A stretch of DNA of 64,000 nt from Asanoa hainanensis (lineage in GTDB: Bacteria > Actinomycetota > Actinomycetes > Mycobacteriales > Micromonosporaceae), in assembly GCF_900188485.1 (NCBI RefSeq), contig NZ_FZPH01000011.1:1-64000 (forward strand), written 5' to 3'. Made by a program: the position numbers and the translations under genes. Below, in pieces: positions 37,065 to 45,091 of the stretch; the stretch's first letter is position 1, and each line of letters opens with the position of its first letter. The notes under the pieces were generated by a model, which was not told where the DNA came from, ran no database searches, and worked only from the letters and a program-made list of their open reading frames with translations.

Positions 37065-38288
37065 ATGTCGATCTGGTGTGATGGGCGGGTGGGTGTCGAC
37101 GGTTACCGCCGATCGGGCGAGGCGGCCGAGGAGTTGGCCGCGGGCGCACTGGACTGGCTGATCGGGTCGGCGCGCGTCGAACCCGACCACACGCTCTACA
37201 GCGGCGGCGCCGGGGTCGTGCTCGCCCTGCTGGAAGGTCAACACCATTTCCAGGACGACCGGTACGGCGACGCGGCCCTGCGCGGTGCGGCCGGCTTGGC
37301 CGCGGCTGTCGACCACGAGGAGAACTGCTCGTTGTACTTCGGCCTCGCCGGCATGGCGGTCGCGCTGCGGGCGGCGCACCGGCTGCTCGGCGACGAGGCG
37401 GCGGGTCGCGCGGCGGACCGGGCGATGGACCTCGTGCGTACGCGATTCGACGGGCGGCGCTGGGGCGAGATGTTCGAGCTGCTCTTCGGCAACGCCGGCA
37501 TCGCGCTGGGCGCCCTGCACGTCGGCGACCTGGAGCTGGCCGTCCACGCGGTCGAGCCGTACCTCGACGAAGCCGACCCGACTCCCGGCGGCGTCAACTG
37601 GGCGGTTCGCCCCGGTCCCGCGCGGTCGCATCACATCGCGCACGGAACGCTGGGCATCGTGTACGCTCTGGCCGCCGTAGGTGCCGCCGCCGGGCGCGAC
37701 GACCTGATGGATCTGGCGCTGGCCGGCGCGGCCGACGTCGTGGCGAGGGACGAGGCGGGGCCCGACGGTTTTCTCGTCCCGCATTCCGACCCGCCGCACC
37801 GGCCCGAGCTGATCGAGCGCTACAGCTACGGCTGGTGCAACGGCCCCGCCGGTGACGCCCAGGTCTTCCGGTTGCTCGGTGCCTTGACCGGGGACGCTGC
37901 CTGGGCCGCGCTGGTCGACCGGTGCTGGCACACCGTGACCCACAGCGGCCTGCCCCGGCGCGTGCGGCCCGGCTTCTGGGACAACAACGGCCGTTGCTGC
38001 GGAACGGCCGGCGTGCTGGCGCTCGCGTGCGACCGGCACGAAGCGGGCGCGCACTTCGCCCAGGTGCTCGTCGGCGACCTCGGCGAGCGGGCCACGGTCG
38101 ACGCGGACGGGGTGCGCTGGTCCAACTACGAACACCGCGTGGCGCCGGGCACGCTCGCACCCGAGGTCGGGTGGGCGATGGGCAACGCGGGCATCGTCCG
38201 TGAGCTGTTGCGGTTCGCCCGCACCACGACCGGGGCGGACCCGGCGTACGCCGTCCAGTGGCCCGATCAGCCGGCCGCCGCCAGGTAG
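37065..38288 (+). CDS. Stand-alone LanC-like cyclase-fold protein
   Basis: A 407-aa alpha/alpha-barrel protein of the lanthionine-cyclase (LanC/LANCL) family: repeated GxxG motifs at YSGGAGVVLAL, LYFGLAGMAVAL, HGTLGIVYALAA, YGWCNGPAGD, CCGTAGVLAL and GWAMGNAGIVREL. Likely zinc ligands are Cys258, Cys311 and Cys312; the Cys-Cys-Gly pair replaces the Cys-His-Gly of free-standing LanC and matches LanM cyclase domains. No dehydratase, kinase-lyase or precursor peptide is visible within 10 kb, so a classical lanthipeptide cluster is unlikely. Start ATG 37065 (GTG 37089 is an alternative). Ends overlap the SnoaL gene by 22 bp. Confidence 0.85.
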   Translation: MSIWCDGRVGVDGYRRSGEAAEELAAGALDWLIGSARVEPDHTLYSGGAGVVLALLEGQHHFQDDRYGDAALRGAAGLAAAVDHEENCSLYFGLAGMAVALRAAHRLLGDEAAGRAADRAMDLVRTRFDGRRWGEMFELLFGNAGIALGALHVGDLELAVHAVEPYLDEADPTPGGVNWAVRPGPARSHHIAHGTLGIVYALAAVGAAAGRDDLMDLALAGAADVVARDEAGPDGFLVPHSDPPHRPELIERYSYGWCNGPAGDAQVFRLLGALTGDAAWAALVDRCWHTVTHSGLPRRVRPGFWDNNGRCCGTAGVLALACDRHEAGAHFAQVLVGDLGERATVDADGVRWSNYEHRVAPGTLAPEVGWAMGNAGIVRELLRFARTTTGADPAYAVQWPDQPAAAR

Positions 38289-38725
38289 AACGCGCCTGTC
38301 GTGCCCGCCAGCGGCGTGGCGTCGTGGTAGCGGATCTCGTACGTGCGCTCCGCGAACCGCCATCCGTCGGGCGTACGCGTGTAGCGGTCGTGGTAGATCG
38401 CGTAGTTCACGTGTGACGTGCCGTCGCGGAAGCGGCCGAGCTCGTGCATGTGCGCGCGGCCCGTCGCGGTGTCGCCGTCCACGACAACCGCGCCGGCGTG
38501 GGTGTGCTGGAGGAAGAACTCCCAGTGCCCCTGCAGCCGCTCGATGCCCTCGCGGAGGGCGGCCCGGCCGACCAGCTCGACGCCGGCGTCCGGGATGCGC
38601 ATCACACCGTCCGATGTGAACAGTGCGGCGAAGCGGTCGTAGTCGCGCATCAGCCCGGCGTCCGTGTATTCGGCCCGCAGCGCGTCGATCTCGACCCGGT
38701 CGGCGATAGCGTGGAAATCAGTCAT
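38267..38725 (-). CDS. SnoaL/NTF2-like protein
   Basis: A 152-aa protein of the SnoaL-like polyketide-cyclase/NTF2 fold: DRVEIDALRAEYTDAGLMRDYDRFAALFTSDGVMRIPDAGVELVGRAALREGIE, then QHTHAGAVVVDGDTATGRAHMHELGRF and YHDRYTRTPDGWRFAERTYEIRYHD, typical of enzymes on aromatic-ring substrates and of small-ligand proteins. Divergent from the SigJ-type sigma gene across a 60-bp dyad element, so it may be its target. Sigma factors of this class also carry a SnoaL-like C-terminal domain. Confidence 0.82.
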   Translation of the reverse strand: MTDFHAIADRVEIDALRAEYTDAGLMRDYDRFAALFTSDGVMRIPDAGVELVGRAALREGIERLQGHWEFFLQHTHAGAVVVDGDTATGRAHMHELGRFRDGTSHVNYAIYHDRYTRTPDGWRFAERTYEIRYHDATPLAGTTGAFYLAAAG

Positions 38726-38730
38726 GCCTG

Positions 38731-38790
38731 TCCGACGAGGTGGGCCGGCGGGATGTCAGGCCTGACGTTTCGCCCCGCTGCCTCGTCGGA
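38731..38790. promoter_or_regulatory. 60-bp dyad element between SnoaL gene and sigma gene
   Basis: Outer arms TCCGACGAGG (38731-38740) and CCTCGTCGGA (38781-38790) are perfect inverted repeats. The 12-bp palindrome GTCAGGCCTGAC (38755-38766) sits at exactly the same centre. It fills the gap between divergent genes. It could bind a regulator, or hold two symmetric promoters; TGTCAGG and CGTC recall ECF41-type promoter words, although their spacing (23 bp) differs from the 16 bp I recall for that class. Confidence 0.6.
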
Positions 38791-38814
38791 CCCGGTAGAG
38801 GAAGGGAGACCACG

Positions 38815-39699
38815 ATGGCGGACCTCAGCGAGATCATGAGTGAGCGGCGGCAACTGATCAATGTCGCGTACCGGCTGCTGGGCTCCCTGGCCGACGCCGA
38901 GGACGCGGTGCAGGAGACCTATACCCGCTGGTACGCCCTGTCCCGCGCGCAACAGGAGGCAGTCGAGTCACCCGGGGCCTGGCTGACCACGGTGGCGAGC
39001 CGGATCTGCCTCGACCAGCTCCGGTCGGCCCGGGTGCGGCGGGAGCGCTACGTCGGCGAGTGGATCCCGGAGCCGCTGCCCGAGGACGGCCGGATGAGCA
39101 GCGCCGACCCGGCCGACCGGATCACCCTCGACGAGTCCGTCAGCATGGCCTTCCTCGTCGTGCTCGACTCGATGACGCCGGCCGAGCGGGTCGCGTTCGT
39201 GCTCCACGACGTCTTCCGCTATCCGTTCGGCGAGGTGGCCGAGATCGTCGGGCGTACCCCCGCCGCCTGTCGGCAGTTGGCCTCCTCGGCCCGCAAGCGG
39301 GTCGCCGGGTCGCGCGCCGAGATCAACGGAACCCCGGACACCCGGCGCGCCGGACTCGTGCGTGACTTCAAGCAAGCCTGGCAGGCCCAGGACATCGCGG
39401 CGCTCGTCGGGCTGCTCGACCCCGACGCCACGGCGACCGGCGACGGTGGCGGGATCGTCAACGCCGCGGCGCAGCCGATCGTGGGTGGCGCGGAGGTGGC
39501 GCGCTACATGGTCGGCCTGGCCGCGCGGGCGACGACCGAGTTCACCCTGGTCGAGAGCACGGTCAACGGCCAGCCCGGCCTGATGGGGGTGCAGGACGGC
39601 CGGACCGTCATGGTGATGGCGTTCGACGTCGCCGACGACCGGATCACCCGCATCTGGGCGGTGCTCAACCCCGAGAAGCTGCGCCCGTGGACGGCGTGA
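38815..39699 (+). CDS. ECF41/SigJ-type sigma factor with SnoaL-like C-terminal domain
   Basis: A 294-aa extracytoplasmic-function sigma factor: region 2 LINVAYRLLGSLADAEDAVQETYTRWYAL...SPGAWLTTVASRICLDQLRSARVRRERYVGEWIPEPLP, region 4 LDSMTPAERVAFVLHDVFRYPFGEVAEIVGRTPAACRQLASSARKRV, then a ~110-residue SnoaL-like domain (RDFKQAWQAQDIAALVGLLDPDATATGDGGGIVNAAAQPIVGG). YVGEWIPEPLP is a hallmark linker of the SigJ group. No anti-sigma gene is adjacent, as expected, since the C-terminal domain regulates activity. ATG 38815 has GGAAGGGAG upstream. Tail overlaps the LysR gene by 35 bp. Confidence 0.93.
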   Translation: MADLSEIMSERRQLINVAYRLLGSLADAEDAVQETYTRWYALSRAQQEAVESPGAWLTTVASRICLDQLRSARVRRERYVGEWIPEPLPEDGRMSSADPADRITLDESVSMAFLVVLDSMTPAERVAFVLHDVFRYPFGEVAEIVGRTPAACRQLASSARKRVAGSRAEINGTPDTRRAGLVRDFKQAWQAQDIAALVGLLDPDATATGDGGGIVNAAAQPIVGGAEVARYMVGLAARATTEFTLVESTVNGQPGLMGVQDGRTVMVMAFDVADDRITRIWAVLNPEKLRPWTA

Positions 39700-40582
39700 G
39701 GGTCGACCGGGCGATCCGCAGGAAGTGGCGGGCGACCGGGCCCAGCGGCCGGCCGGCGACGGTCGCGATCACGATGCGGTAGCTCGGCGGCTGGCCGCCC
39801 AGCTCGAGGAAGCGCAGGTCGTCGGCCTGCTCGATGATCGAGCGTGGCATGAACGCCAGGCCGAGGCCGAGCCGGACCAGGTCGAGGATCGTCGCCAGGT
39901 CGTTCATCTGCACGGTGGTCCGCCGGGTGAGGCCGGCGGCGACGTAGGCCCGGTCGACGGCACTGCGGACACCCCAGCCGGGCGGGAACTCGATGAACGC
40001 CTCGTCGGCGAGGTCGGCCAGGTCGACAGATTCCCGGCCGGAAAAGGCCAGTCGGTGGTCGGCGGGGCAGGCCAGCACCACCTCGTCGGTGGCCAGCACC
40101 TGCTGGTCGAAGCCCGGCAGCGGGCCCTGGGTCAGCACGACGGCCAGGTCGAGCGCGCCGTCGCGGAGGCTGTCCAGGTGGTCGAGCGTCCCGCGCGGGC
40201 CCGGTGCGGTCAGCCAGATCTCCACACCGGGCAGGTCGGCGCGGAACGTGGCCAGCGCCTCGCGTACGCCGCTGGGGGTCAGGCCGTAGAGAATGCCCAG
40301 CCGCAGCCGGCCGCGCAGGCCCTGGCCGACCTGGGTGACCGTCTCCCGCGCGGCCTCGACCGCGGCCAGGATGCCCAGCGCCTCGGGCAGCAGGGCGCGG
40401 CCGGCCTCGGTGAGCTCGACGTGCTGGGTGGTGCGGTCCAGCAGGGTCGCCCCGAGCTCGCGCTCCAGCGCCCGGATCGCGGTCGAGACGCCGGACTGGG
40501 CGGTGCGCAGCCGCTCGGCCGCGCGGGTGAAGCCGCCCTCCTCGGCGACGGCGACGAAGACCTCGAGCTTGCGGATGTCCAC
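39665..40582 (-). CDS. LysR-family regulator
   Basis: A 305-aa LTTR: N-terminal winged HTH DIRKLEVFVAVAEEGGFTRAAERLRTAQSGVSTAIRALERELGATLLDR, then a periplasmic-binding-type co-inducer domain (LRLGILYGLTPSGVREALATFRADLPGVEIWL; LDLAVVLTQGPLPGFDQQVL; LVRLGLGLAFMPRSIIEQADDLRFLEL). GTG start at 40580-40582. Divergent from an MFS exporter; the gap contains an LTTR-type box (40611-40627). Its stop falls inside the sigma gene (35-bp tail-to-tail overlap). Confidence 0.93.
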   Translation of the reverse strand: MDIRKLEVFVAVAEEGGFTRAAERLRTAQSGVSTAIRALERELGATLLDRTTQHVELTEAGRALLPEALGILAAVEAARETVTQVGQGLRGRLRLGILYGLTPSGVREALATFRADLPGVEIWLTAPGPRGTLDHLDSLRDGALDLAVVLTQGPLPGFDQQVLATDEVVLACPADHRLAFSGRESVDLADLADEAFIEFPPGWGVRSAVDRAYVAAGLTRRTTVQMNDLATILDLVRLGLGLAFMPRSIIEQADDLRFLELGGQPPSYRIVIATVAGRPLGPVARHFLRIARSTLTPSTGAASRG

Positions 40583-40610
40583 CCGACCATCATTCCAAGA
40601 TCCGATAGAG

Positions 40611-40627
40611 ATATCCAAACTTGATAT
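40611..40627. promoter_or_regulatory. LysR-type operator
   Basis: ATATC-CAAACTT-GATAT: perfect 5-bp arms around 7 bp, AT-rich in a GC-rich background, in the 54-bp gap between the LysR and MFS genes. Fits the T-N11-A type LTTR box. Confidence 0.7.
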
Positions 40628-40636
40628 TGGGCCCCG

Positions 40637-41857
40637 ATGGATCTTCGGATCAGACTCGGTTTCATGCCCAGCACCACCCATCGCGCCGGCTTCGCGCTCG
40701 TCGCCGGCGCCTACGCCGCGACCATGGCAGCCGGTTCCGTGCCGACGCCGCTCTACGTCCTCTACCAGCGCCGGGACCATTTCGGCACGACCATGATCAG
40801 CGTTGTTTTCGCTGTGTACGTCATCGGCGTGATCAGTGGCCTGCTGTTCGCGGGCGCCCACGCCGAGCGGCTGCGCCGGCGCACGATCCTCGGCGCGGCG
40901 CTCGCCGTGCAACTCGTCGCCTGCGCCGTCTTCCTGGCCTCCCCGGCACTGCCCGCCATCCTGGCCGGCCGGGTGCTCTCCGGGCTGTCCGTCGGCCTGC
41001 TCTCGGGTCCCGCGACCGCCTTCCTGATCGAGCTGCGCCGCCGGGCCGCGCCGCAGGGCGACCAGCGGCACGCCGAGGTCGTCGCCACCGCGGCCAACCT
41101 CGGCGGCCTCGCGCTCGGCCCGCTGCTGTCCGGCGTCCTCGCCGAATGGGCTCCGGCGCCGCTGCACCTGCCGTACGTGGCGATCGGTCTTGTGCTCGCG
41201 CTGTCGGCGGTGCTGCTCGCGCTGGTGCCCGAGACCGCGACGCCGACCGGCGGGCCGGCCGCCCGCCCGCTGGCCGTCGCACCGCACCGACGCGAGCAGT
41301 TCCTCGCCTCCTGCCTCGGCGGCCTCGTCGCGTTCGCGATGTTCGGCCTGTTCGCCGCGCTCAGCCCGTCGTTCGTGGCGGGCACCCTGGGCCACCGCTC
41401 GCACGCCCTGGCCGGACTCGTCGCCTTCGTCGGGCTCGGGGCGGCCGCCGTCGCGCAGATCGGGTTGCGCCGGCTCCCGCCCCGCCAGGCGATGACCGCG
41501 GTCCTCGTCGGCATGCCGGTCGGGCTCGCCCTCGTCGTCGGCGGTGTGTGGGCCGGCTCGCTCGCCCTGTTCGTCCTCGGCGGCGCGCTCACCGGCGCCG
41601 GCGCCGGGCTGCTCTTCCGGGCGTGCCTGACCACCGTGGTGCAGCTCAGCCCGCCCGAGCGCCGGGCCGGCACGCTCGCGTCGCTGTTCGTGACCAGCTA
41701 CGCCGGCCTGACCGTCCCCGTGATCGGGCTCGGCGCCGCCAGCCAGCTCACCGGCACCCGCGTCGCCATGGCCGGCTTCGCCGTGATCGCCGTCGCCGCG
41801 CTGGTCGCGGTCGGCACCGTCCGCCTCCGTCCCGAACCCGTTATGGAGCTGAGTTGA
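40637..41857 (+). CDS. MFS transporter, probably exporter
   Basis: A 406-aa protein with 12 predicted helices and MFS motif A-like GLLFAGAHAERLRRRTILGAALAVQ in the 2-3 loop. GRVLSGLSVGLLSGPATAFLIELRRRAA is the motif found in actinobacterial drug- and metabolite-exporters. Start ATG 40637; an internal ATG at 40664 (MPSTTHRAGF) is an alternative. Coupled to the amidohydrolase gene by the 4-bp overlap TTGA, so transport and catalysis probably concern one compound, controlled by the divergent LysR. Confidence 0.88.
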   Translation: MDLRIRLGFMPSTTHRAGFALVAGAYAATMAAGSVPTPLYVLYQRRDHFGTTMISVVFAVYVIGVISGLLFAGAHAERLRRRTILGAALAVQLVACAVFLASPALPAILAGRVLSGLSVGLLSGPATAFLIELRRRAAPQGDQRHAEVVATAANLGGLALGPLLSGVLAEWAPAPLHLPYVAIGLVLALSAVLLALVPETATPTGGPAARPLAVAPHRREQFLASCLGGLVAFAMFGLFAALSPSFVAGTLGHRSHALAGLVAFVGLGAAAVAQIGLRRLPPRQAMTAVLVGMPVGLALVVGGVWAGSLALFVLGGALTGAGAGLLFRACLTTVVQLSPPERRAGTLASLFVTSYAGLTVPVIGLGAASQLTGTRVAMAGFAVIAVAALVAVGTVRLRPEPVMELS

Positions 41858-43233
41858 CCACCACCACCATCATCCGCGACGCGCACGTCGTCACCATGGA
41901 CGACGAGCTCGGCGACCTGCGCCACGCGGACCTCCGCGTTGACGGCGGCGTCATCACCGCGATCGGCCCCGACCTGGAGGTGCCGCCCGGCGCGACGGTC
42001 ATCGACGCCGCCGGCAAGGTGGCGCTGCCCGGCCTCGTCGACTCGCACCGCCACGTCTGGCAGGGCGCCATCGGCGGGGCGGGCGGGAAGGTCTCGCTCG
42101 GCGGCTACTTCGGCGTCGTGCTGGCCGGGCTGCTCGACAAGTACTCGCCCGAGGATGTTTATGCGGGCGTGCTGTGGGGCGCGCTGAAGGCACTGCACTC
42201 CGGCGTCACCACGGTCGCCGACTGGTCGCACATCGTCACGACACCCTCGCACGCTGACGAGAATGTGCGCGCACTGCGGGACTCGGGCATCCGGGCGGTG
42301 TTCCTCTATGGACCGCCGGTCGGCCAGGGCGTGATGCGCTGGTTCCACGAGAGCACGGAGCGACACCCGTCCGACGTACGCCGAATGCGTGCTGAGCTCG
42401 CCGACGACAGCGCGCGGGTCACCATGGGCCTGGCCCTGCGCGGCCCGGAGTTCGCCACCCCTGCGACGACGGAGTACGACTTCCGGCTGGCCCGCGAGCT
42501 CGACGTGCCGATCAGCATCCACTCGGGCATCCCCGGCTACCTGCTCAAGTACCGCACCATCGACACGCTCTCCGAGTTGGGCCAGCTCGGCCCCGACGTG
42601 CACCACGCCCACGGCGCCCAGTTCAGCGACGACGACCTGACCCGGATCGCGGCGACCGGCGGCGCGGTGACCCCGTGCCCGACGATCGACATGACGATGG
42701 CGATGGGCACCTTCCCGCTCGTCGGGCGGGCCCTCGAACACGGCCTGGTCCCGTCGTTCGGCACCGACACCGTGGCCGGCTCGGGCGCGGACCTGTTCAG
42801 CGAGATGCGCCTCGCCCTGGCCGCGGAGCGGGCCCGGGCCAACGCGGCCGCCCTGGCCCGCGACGAGCCACCGGCCACCGTGGACCTGGACCAGCGCGAC
42901 GTGCTGCGCTTCGCGACGGCCGGCGGAGCGGCGGCGTGGGGCATGCAGGACCGGATCGGCACGCTGCGGCCGGGCAAGCGCGCCGACATCATCCTGGTCG
43001 ACGTGACCCAGCCGCACCTGGCGCCGCTGAACGACCCGGTGACCACGATCGTGCTCAACGCGGGCGCGTCTGATGTGGACACCGTGCTGGTGGACGGCGT
43101 GGTGGTCAAGCGTTCCGGGCGGCTGGTCGGCCCGCTGCTGGACCAGGCCCGCTCGCTGATCGAGGCGTCGCGGAGCCGGCTGTTCGCGCGCGCCGACCTG
43201 TCGGGCGTGCTCGGCCCGGACTGGGCGGCCTGA
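41854..43233 (+). CDS. Amidohydrolase (cytosine deaminase/TrzN-like)
   Basis: A 459-aa metal-dependent hydrolase of the amidohydrolase superfamily: N-terminal composite beta-domain (TIIRDAHVVTMDD...DLRVDGGVITAIGPD), metal motif LPGLVDSHRHVWQGAIGG (HxH), SIHSGIPG and HHAHGAQF (His ligands), and PSFGTDTVAGSGADLF (Asp). C-terminal TLRPGKRADIILVD is the usual return strand. TTG start at 41854 is set by the TTGA overlap with the MFS stop and by GGAG (41845-41848) 5 nt before it. Probably hydrolyses or deaminates a ring compound linked to the MFS transporter; actual substrate unknown. Confidence 0.88.
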   Translation: MTTTTIIRDAHVVTMDDELGDLRHADLRVDGGVITAIGPDLEVPPGATVIDAAGKVALPGLVDSHRHVWQGAIGGAGGKVSLGGYFGVVLAGLLDKYSPEDVYAGVLWGALKALHSGVTTVADWSHIVTTPSHADENVRALRDSGIRAVFLYGPPVGQGVMRWFHESTERHPSDVRRMRAELADDSARVTMGLALRGPEFATPATTEYDFRLARELDVPISIHSGIPGYLLKYRTIDTLSELGQLGPDVHHAHGAQFSDDDLTRIAATGGAVTPCPTIDMTMAMGTFPLVGRALEHGLVPSFGTDTVAGSGADLFSEMRLALAAERARANAAALARDEPPATVDLDQRDVLRFATAGGAAAWGMQDRIGTLRPGKRADIILVDVTQPHLAPLNDPVTTIVLNAGASDVDTVLVDGVVVKRSGRLVGPLLDQARSLIEASRSRLFARADLSGVLGPDWAA

Positions 43234-43240
43234 GAAAGCT

Positions 43241-43309
43241 GCCGCCTGCGCGACCAGGCCAGTGCCGGACCCCCGCCGGCGAGCGCCAAGGTCTGGTCGC
43301 GCAGGTGGC
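43241..43309. terminator. Long nested inverted repeat after the amidohydrolase gene
   Basis: CCTGCGCGACCAG (43245-43257) and CTGGTCGCGCAGG (43293-43305) are perfect 13-bp inverted arms; with one G.U pair the stem extends to 17 bp (43241/43309). The 35-nt loop contains a second hairpin GCCGG (43264-43268)/CCGGC (43276-43280). It starts 8 bp after the stop codon, so it probably ends the MFS-amidohydrolase transcript. Confidence 0.65.
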
Positions 43310-43321
43310 TGGTAAGCAAGG

Positions 43322-43537
43322 ATGTGGACCATGGAGAAGCACCGGGCGGTACGCGGGCTGTTGCTCCTCGCGGCAGCGGCGCTGGCGATCGCGTTCGTGG
43401 CGATCGCCGGTTATCCGAGACTGGTCAGCGCGGGCATCACCGGCGGTCTCACGGCGGGCGTGCGCGCGATCGGCGTCGGCGCCCTCCTGCTCGCGCCGAT
43501 TCTGGCGGTCAGCGCGTTGGTGCGCCGGCTTCTCTAG
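43322..43537 (+). CDS. Small two-helix membrane protein
   Basis: A 71-aa protein: AVRGLLLLAAAALAIAFVAIAGYPRLV forms one helix and GVRAIGVGALLLAPILAVSALVRRLL another, with a positively charged C-terminus. ATG 43322 or 43331 (MEKHRAV). It lies between the terminator and the broken phosphatase gene. No family recognised; it may be real because both segments keep good hydrophobicity. Confidence 0.45.
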   Translation: MWTMEKHRAVRGLLLLAAAALAIAFVAIAGYPRLVSAGITGGLTAGVRAIGVGALLLAPILAVSALVRRLL

Positions 43538-43558
43538 CGCCTCTCGTACCCTCGCCAA

Positions 43559-44099
43559 ATGTCCGTGGAGATCGTTTTCGAGACGCACGCCCTGACGGAA
43601 GACAACGAGAACGGTGTGGCGACGGGATGGTTGCCCGGCCGGGTTGTCCGCGCGGGGGCGCGACAACGCGGCCGCAATGGGCCGGCGGCGGCGTGCCGAC
43701 GGCATCGCCGCGGTCTTCTGCTCGGACCTGCGCCGGTCGGTCGAGACCGCCGAGATCGCCTTCGCCACCGGCGACATCCCGGTCCTCCTCGACTGGCGGC
43801 TGCGCGAGTGCGACTTCGGCGCCCTCAACGGCTCGCCCGGGGCGCAGCTGAGCGCCGGCCGGACACAGCACGTCGACCGGCCGTACCCGGGCGGCGAGAG
43901 CCACCGGCAGGCCGTGCGCCGCGTCGCCGGCCTGCTCGCCGACCTGCCGTCGCGGTGGGACGGCCGGCGCGTGATGCTGATCGGCCACCTCGCCACGTAC
44001 CGGGCGCTGGAGCACGTCGTCCACAGCCGGCCGGTCGAGGACGTCGTGGCGGCCGAGTTCACCTGGTGCCCGGAAGGCTGGGAGTACCGGCTCGGCTAA
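43559..44099 (+). pseudogene. Histidine phosphatase family gene with a +1 frameshift
   Basis: Joining two frames gives a good histidine-phosphatase-type sequence: MSVEIVFETHALTEDNENGVATGWLPGR in the first, LSARGRDNAAAMGRRRRADGIAAVFCSDLRRSVETAEIAFATG ... RVMLIGHLATYRALEHVVHS ... FTWCPEGWEYRLG in the other. The break is at the GGG run 43641-43643: one G fewer would join them. The first part has FETHALT, with the phosphohistidine His present although the usual RHG is replaced by THA; the second catalytic His is in LIGHLATY. It is either a recent pseudogene, an error, or a recoded gene. A TACCCT box lies 6 nt before the ATG. Confidence 0.7.
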
Positions 44100-44140
44100 T
44101 CGCGTTGCGAGCCCTGTCGCGCCGGGCTTAGCTCGGCGTC

Positions 44141-45091
44141 ATGTCCGCTCCTTCACCGGTCTTCGTCGCGGGTACGGGTCGTTCGGGCACCTCGCAGCTC
44201 GCCGACATCATCGGCCAGCATCCGCTGATCCATCGGATACCGATCGAGACCCGGTTCATCCCGGACCCGGGCGGCCTGCGGGACCTGGCGGACGCCCTGA
44301 CGTGCCGGTACGACCCGATCGCCGCCGGCGACGCCCTGCGCCGGCTGAGCGACCTGCTGACGGTGCGGATGGTCGGCCGACGTGACCGCGACCGCGGCTA
44401 CACCCTGCCCGACGTCGTCGGCGAACGGCACTACTGGGACGCGGTGGCTGCGCTGTGGCCGGCGCTCGTCGCGACCACCTTCGACGAGGCGCTGCCGGAG
44501 TTCGGGCGCGCCGGGCCGTTCGAGCCGGCGAGCCTCCGGCGGGTGGTGCCGCGGTACTTCCGCGACCGGCGGGACCTGATCCAGATCCTGCGGCGCGCGG
44601 TGGACACGATGTTCGGCGGGGCCGCGGCCGACGCGGGCAAGCCGACCTGGTGCGAGAAGACCCCGTTCAACCTGCTGTGCATGGACTTTCTCTGGGAGCT
44701 CGTCCCGGAGGCCACCATCGTCCACATCAAACGTGACCCGGTCGCGGTGGTCGCCTCACACGTCGAGCAGGTGTGGGCGCCGCCCACGGTCGACGGCGCA
44801 CTCGCCTGGCTCGAACCGGTCTACGACCGCTGGCTCGCCTGGAAGGCCACGGCCGACCTGGACAACCGGCGGTACGTGGAGGTGAAGGCGGAAGACCTCG
44901 CGGCGGACTGGCCCGCGCAACGCCGCGCCCTGTTCGCGCGACTCGGCGTCGACGACTTCGCGACGCCGTCGACGTTCGAGCCGCGGAAGGTGCGAAACCG
45001 CGACGACCAGTTCGACGCGGCAACCCGCGAGTACGTCGAACGAGCGCTCGGCGACGTCATCCCGGCCATGGGGTACGCCGTCAGTCCTTGA
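44141..45091 (+). CDS. Sulfotransferase-family protein
   Basis: A 316-aa PAPS-dependent sulfotransferase-like protein: N-terminal PVFVAGTGRSGTSQLADIIGQHPLIHRIPIETRF contains the 5'-phosphosulfate loop GTGRSGTS; ATIVHIKRDPVAVVASHVEQVW contains the 3'-phosphate-binding R-x-P-x8-S region; the C-terminal YVEVKAEDLAADWPAQRRALFARLG matches the family. Typical for enzymes that sulfate lipids or glycans. Tail-to-tail overlap of 11 bp with the lipoprotein copy B. Acceptor unknown. Confidence 0.85.
   Translation: MSAPSPVFVAGTGRSGTSQLADIIGQHPLIHRIPIETRFIPDPGGLRDLADALTCRYDPIAAGDALRRLSDLLTVRMVGRRDRDRGYTLPDVVGERHYWDAVAALWPALVATTFDEALPEFGRAGPFEPASLRRVVPRYFRDRRDLIQILRRAVDTMFGGAAADAGKPTWCEKTPFNLLCMDFLWELVPEATIVHIKRDPVAVVASHVEQVWAPPTVDGALAWLEPVYDRWLAWKATADLDNRRYVEVKAEDLAADWPAQRRALFARLGVDDFATPSTFEPRKVRNRDDQFDAATREYVERALGDVIPAMGYAVSP

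Noticed and set aside
37065-38288. Lanthipeptide biosynthetic cluster
   Set aside because: Only the cyclase-like gene is present; no dehydratase, kinase-lyase, precursor or dedicated transporter beside it.
40621-41853. Long N-terminal extension of the amidohydrolase read through the MFS region
   Set aside because: It is the shifted frame of the MFS gene; the TTG at 41854 with GGAG fits family length.
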